DNA from: Clostridia bacterium
GTDB lineage: Bacteria; Bacillota; Clostridia; TANB77; CAG-508
Length of the DNA: 16,854 nt
Reading direction: 5' to 3'
Assembly: GCA_900754285.1 (NCBI GenBank)
Contig: CAAECB010000078.1
Coordinates: forward strand, 1-16,854
A program made the position numbers and the translations under genes. The notes beneath the pieces were generated by a model that searched no databases, was not told the DNA's origin, and saw nothing but the letters and a program-made list of their open reading frames with translations. Below are positions 14,857 to 16,854 of the stretch, piece after piece (positions within the stretch are counted from its first letter, which is position 1; each line of letters starts with the position of its first letter).

Positions 14857-14918
14857 GTAATAAAATTTGTCTATTGCTACTGATGCAACGGAGTTACAAT
14901 ATGTTACATCATTTATAA

Positions 14919-14947
14919 TTATATCATATTTACATAAAAATGTCAAA
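14919..14947 (-). promoter_or_regulatory. Consensus promoter of the 78-residue gene
   Basis: On the minus strand, TTGACA and TATAAT, both perfect, are separated by 17 bases with an extended TGA. The leader is about 80 bases. The promoter is a near copy of that of the deaminase-SLOG gene. Confidence 0.8.
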
Positions 14948-14997
14948 TTTAATAGACATTTAAATTATTTACCAAATATAAAGTAATTTTATTTCAT

Positions 14998-16233
14998 TCA
15001 TCTTGTTGCATCTCCTATACCTAATCTCAATTTATCTTTTATATTCATATCTTTAATTATATTTTTAACATTTTCATTTTCCATATTAAAAATTCCCTTT
15101 CCTTTAAAATCTTTTGTTTGCTCGTTTTCATCTGGTATAGTTACTTTTCTATAAATATTATTAGCGATTTCATTATCTTTTAGCTCTATTTCATATTTTA
15201 GTAAGCGATTTTCTTTTTCTATTTCAAAGCTAGAGTGTTCAAAATCTTTAATTGCCATATTTAAGTCATTTACATTTCTTACTATCTGGGTTATATCTTT
15301 TACATCTTCTGTATAATTTTTGATTTTTTGGACATCCTTGTTTGAAATAACCATATTATTTTTGTTAAGTTTAGTAGATTTTAGGTTATTTAAAATTTCT
15401 TTTATATCATTACTAGAATTATCAAGTATTTTCGTTTGATTATTTGCTTTTTCAAGTTTTTGTTCTTTCTGTTTTAGTTGCTTATTAATTTCTCTATAAT
15501 TGCCCATTTCATTAACATTAATGTCTTGGTTTCTACCTTTTTGTTTTTCTTTTAACTTAGTATTAACCTCATAAAACTTGTTATATGACTTAATACAAGC
15601 ATTTCTCATTTTATCTTGTATTTCTGTGAATAGATTACTTATTTTTTGATAAGAATAACCATTATAATATAAATCAAATATTCTAACTATAACATCTTTT
15701 GTAGCATAGTCTATTACTAGTTTTTTATCTTCATGTTTATATACTAATGGGACAATATGTGGAATATGACCACATTTAATTGCACCAGCTAGTCCTACTT
15801 TAGTTCTTTCACTTGTTCTTTCGATTTCATTTTGACCAACACTCATTAATAACCTTGAAATCATTTTACCATTTGCACTAGTTGTATTTATTTCATCATT
15901 TATGCAATCCAAATAAGCATCGTTTTCATCTAGAAATGTCATTAAATTTTCCCAATCATAAATACTTCTTGTTATTCTATCCAACTTTAAAGCAACAATA
16001 GTATTTATTCTTTTAGTTTTTATATCATCTTTTAATCTCTCAAATTCTGGTCTATGATTACCAGTCTTAGCACTAATTCCAGCATCTTGATAATAATCTA
16101 TTATTTCATAACCTTTAAATTTACAAAAAGATTCTAATCTTTCTTTTTGTTCTGGGAGACTAAAACCTTCTCTTGCTTGGTCTTCTGTTGATACTCTCAT
16201 ATATAAGCCACACTTTTTCTTTTCATCTTTCAA
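14998..16233 (-). CDS. Chimera: serine recombinase catalytic domain joined to MobV relaxase coiled-coil tail
   Basis: The protein has 411 residues in at least two unrelated parts. Residues 1 to about 202 are the resolvase-type catalytic domain of a large serine recombinase: nucleophile Ser15 in YMRVSTEDQ, active-site arginines in LDRITRS (86, 89), helix E NEIERTSERTKVGL, and the start of the recombinase domain. From about 203 (TEIQDKMRNACIKSYNKF...) it continues as the coiled-coil C-terminus of MobV/Pre plasmid mobilisation proteins, including KGRNQDINVNEMGNYREINK. Residues after about 360 fit neither part. The recombinase zinc ribbon and the Mob catalytic domain are both missing, so a deletion probably joined two genes in frame. 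The start is TTG with GGAGG eight bases upstream. Full activity is unlikely. Confidence 0.75.
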   Translation of the reverse strand: MKDEKKKCGLYMRVSTEDQAREGFSLPEQKERLESFCKFKGYEIIDYYQDAGISAKTGNHRPEFERLKDDIKTKRINTIVALKLDRITRSIYDWENLMTFLDENDAYLDCINDEINTTSANGKMISRLLMSVGQNEIERTSERTKVGLAGAIKCGHIPHIVPLVYKHEDKKLVIDYATKDVIVRIFDLYYNGYSYQKISNLFTEIQDKMRNACIKSYNKFYEVNTKLKEKQKGRNQDINVNEMGNYREINKQLKQKEQKLEKANNQTKILDNSSNDIKEILNNLKSTKLNKNNMVISNKDVQKIKNYTEDVKDITQIVRNVNDLNMAIKDFEHSSFEIEKENRLLKYEIELKDNEIANNIYRKVTIPDENEQTKDFKGKGIFNMENENVKNIIKDMNIKDKLRLGIGDATR

Positions 16234-16254
16234 TTTTCAAACCTCCAATCTAAC

Positions 16255-16302
16255 AAAAAAGAGACATCAAAGTACAATACGAGTACTTTTGACATCTCTT
16301 AA
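16255..16302 (-). terminator. Terminator-like hairpin in the leader of the recombinase chimera
   Basis: GAGACATCAAAGTAC (16261-16275) pairs imperfectly with 16282-16298. On the minus strand the stem is followed by TCTCTTTTTTG, then the GGAGG of the chimera 13 bases later. It could end the upstream ORF's transcript or act as an attenuator before the chimera. Confidence 0.6.
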
Positions 16303-16383
16303 ATTCGTTTAACAAAATACAATATAATTGTAATATAATATAAATTTTTCAAAGTGCTTGTAAACATATAGCTTTTGACGAAC

Positions 16384-16434
16384 AGCTATATGCAATTAAT
16401 TGGCTATATTATATCACGATTTCAAGAAATGTCA
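16384..16434 (-). promoter_or_regulatory. Promoter and leader start upstream of the recombinase chimera
   Basis: On the minus strand, TTGACA (around 16429-16434) and TATAAT (around 16407-16412) are 16 bases apart, with an extended TGA. The transcript would run about 170 bases to the chimera start. It passes a 9-bp hairpin (CATATAGCT at 16365-16373 region with AGCTATATG near 16384-16392) and then the terminator-like stem. A second, weaker TTTACA/TATTAT pair lies inside the leader near 16340-16370. Confidence 0.5.
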
Positions 16435-16447
16435 AATATTTACAAAT

Positions 16448-16729
16448 TTATATTTTTTTCAAATATTCTTCTAACTCTGATAATTTTATCTTTTTAGATA
16501 AGTTTGAAATATACACATCATTTGAATAATTGAAAACTAAAAAAGTAATACTTTTAATAATCACTTTATGTGGCTCAATATATGTAAGATTAGTTTTTTC
16601 TAATTTCCTAATGTTACCATTTATAAAAGTAGGGGTAACTTTAGCAAATTCACATATAAATTCAAGTCTCTGTTTTAGACATTCTTCAAATTGTAATTCT
16701 TGTTTAATTATTTTCAATTTATGCACCAT
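16448..16729 (-). CDS. Small hypothetical protein
   Basis: A 93-residue reading frame, Lys- and Ile-rich, with a predicted helical N-terminus (about 1-30), a central beta-rich part and a final helix (KLSELEEYLKK). No motif I recognise. The ATG at 16727-16729 has AAAGG immediately next to it, which is too close; the GTG two codons in or the TTG at codon 5 are possible true starts. It lies between the recombinase leader and the IS-like end, in the accessory region. It may be a real small gene of the former element or a fragment. Confidence 0.45.
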   Translation of the reverse strand: MVHKLKIIKQELQFEECLKQRLEFICEFAKVTPTFINGNIRKLEKTNLTYIEPHKVIIKSITFLVFNYSNDVYISNLSKKIKLSELEEYLKKI

Positions 16730-16770
16730 CCTTTCGTTTGGATAATTTTAATATTGTTTTAGACAATCCT

Positions 16771-16854
16771 AACCACGTGTAAAACACGTGGTTTGTTCTT
16801 AGCCTAGAAGGCTTTTCTTCTGGCTTTTCTGGGCTTAAGCCCTACTGAATGGGT
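16771..16854. mobile_element. Possible IS200/IS605-family end (cut by window edge)
   Basis: AACCACGTGT (16771-16780) and ACACGTGGTT (16784-16793) form a 10-bp stem with a three-base loop. Then come AGCCT/AGGCT (16801-16813), a 9-base direct repeat GGCTTTTCT at 16810-16818 and 16822-16830, and the palindrome GGGCTTAAGCCC (16831-16842). A subterminal hairpin followed by such structured DNA is typical of IS200/IS605 elements, which lack inverted terminal repeats. No tnpA or tnpB is inside the window, so this rests on structure and general resemblance only. Confidence 0.45.

Overview
The window is very AT-rich. It has Shine-Dalgarno sites close to AGGAGG, frequent TTG and GTG starts, T-rich codons and a CvpA/DUF5711/YkvI gene set. 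Together these suggest a low-GC anaerobic Firmicute (Clostridia), probably chromosomal DNA. I can name no genus or species.

Layout. (1) 1-3190 holds minus-strand membrane and envelope genes: a DUF5711-like protein followed by CvpA under one promoter, then a YkvI-like transporter. A long AT-rich hairpin sits at the left edge. (2) 3197-6452 is a three-gene minus-strand ABC operon of the GldA/GldF/GldG type (ATPase, permease, large auxiliary subunit), with a clear promoter. (3) 6647-6723 is tRNA-Arg(UCU) with its own promoter and terminator. Immediately downstream is a small integration module: a tyrosine integrase facing the tRNA, a small basic ORF, and a divergent XRE regulator. No second attachment site is visible, so this is either a remnant or an element whose far end cannot be recognised. 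(4) 8547-11656 holds an M18 aminopeptidase and, divergent from it, a FAD-dependent oxidoreductase with a C-terminal Rieske domain. One extra base breaks the Rieske domain directly after its last iron-sulphur ligand. (5) 11802-14291 encodes an 829-residue protein joining a full adenosine-deaminase-type barrel to a C-terminal Rossmann-like domain that looks like the SLOG/LOG nucleotide-binding superfamily. It has its own strong promoter. (6) 14345-16854 is accessory DNA. It contains a candidate structured RNA with promoter and terminator, a 78-residue gene of different base composition, a chimeric ORF joining a serine-recombinase catalytic domain to the coiled-coil tail of a MobV-type relaxase, a leader with a terminator-like hairpin, a small unknown ORF, and at the right edge a hairpin cluster resembling an IS200/IS605 end.

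How it fits together. The left two thirds is mainly ordinary chromosome with one tRNA-targeted insertion. The right third looks like the eroded remains of mobile elements. The deaminase-SLOG gene lies at the edge of that region and is the best candidate for an undescribed system: a single-gene enzyme plus possible nucleotide sensor, related in its deaminase part to folds used in purine metabolism and in some anti-phage systems. That role is inference. What the sequence shows is the domain architecture, the retained catalytic residues, and one changed substrate-binding position.
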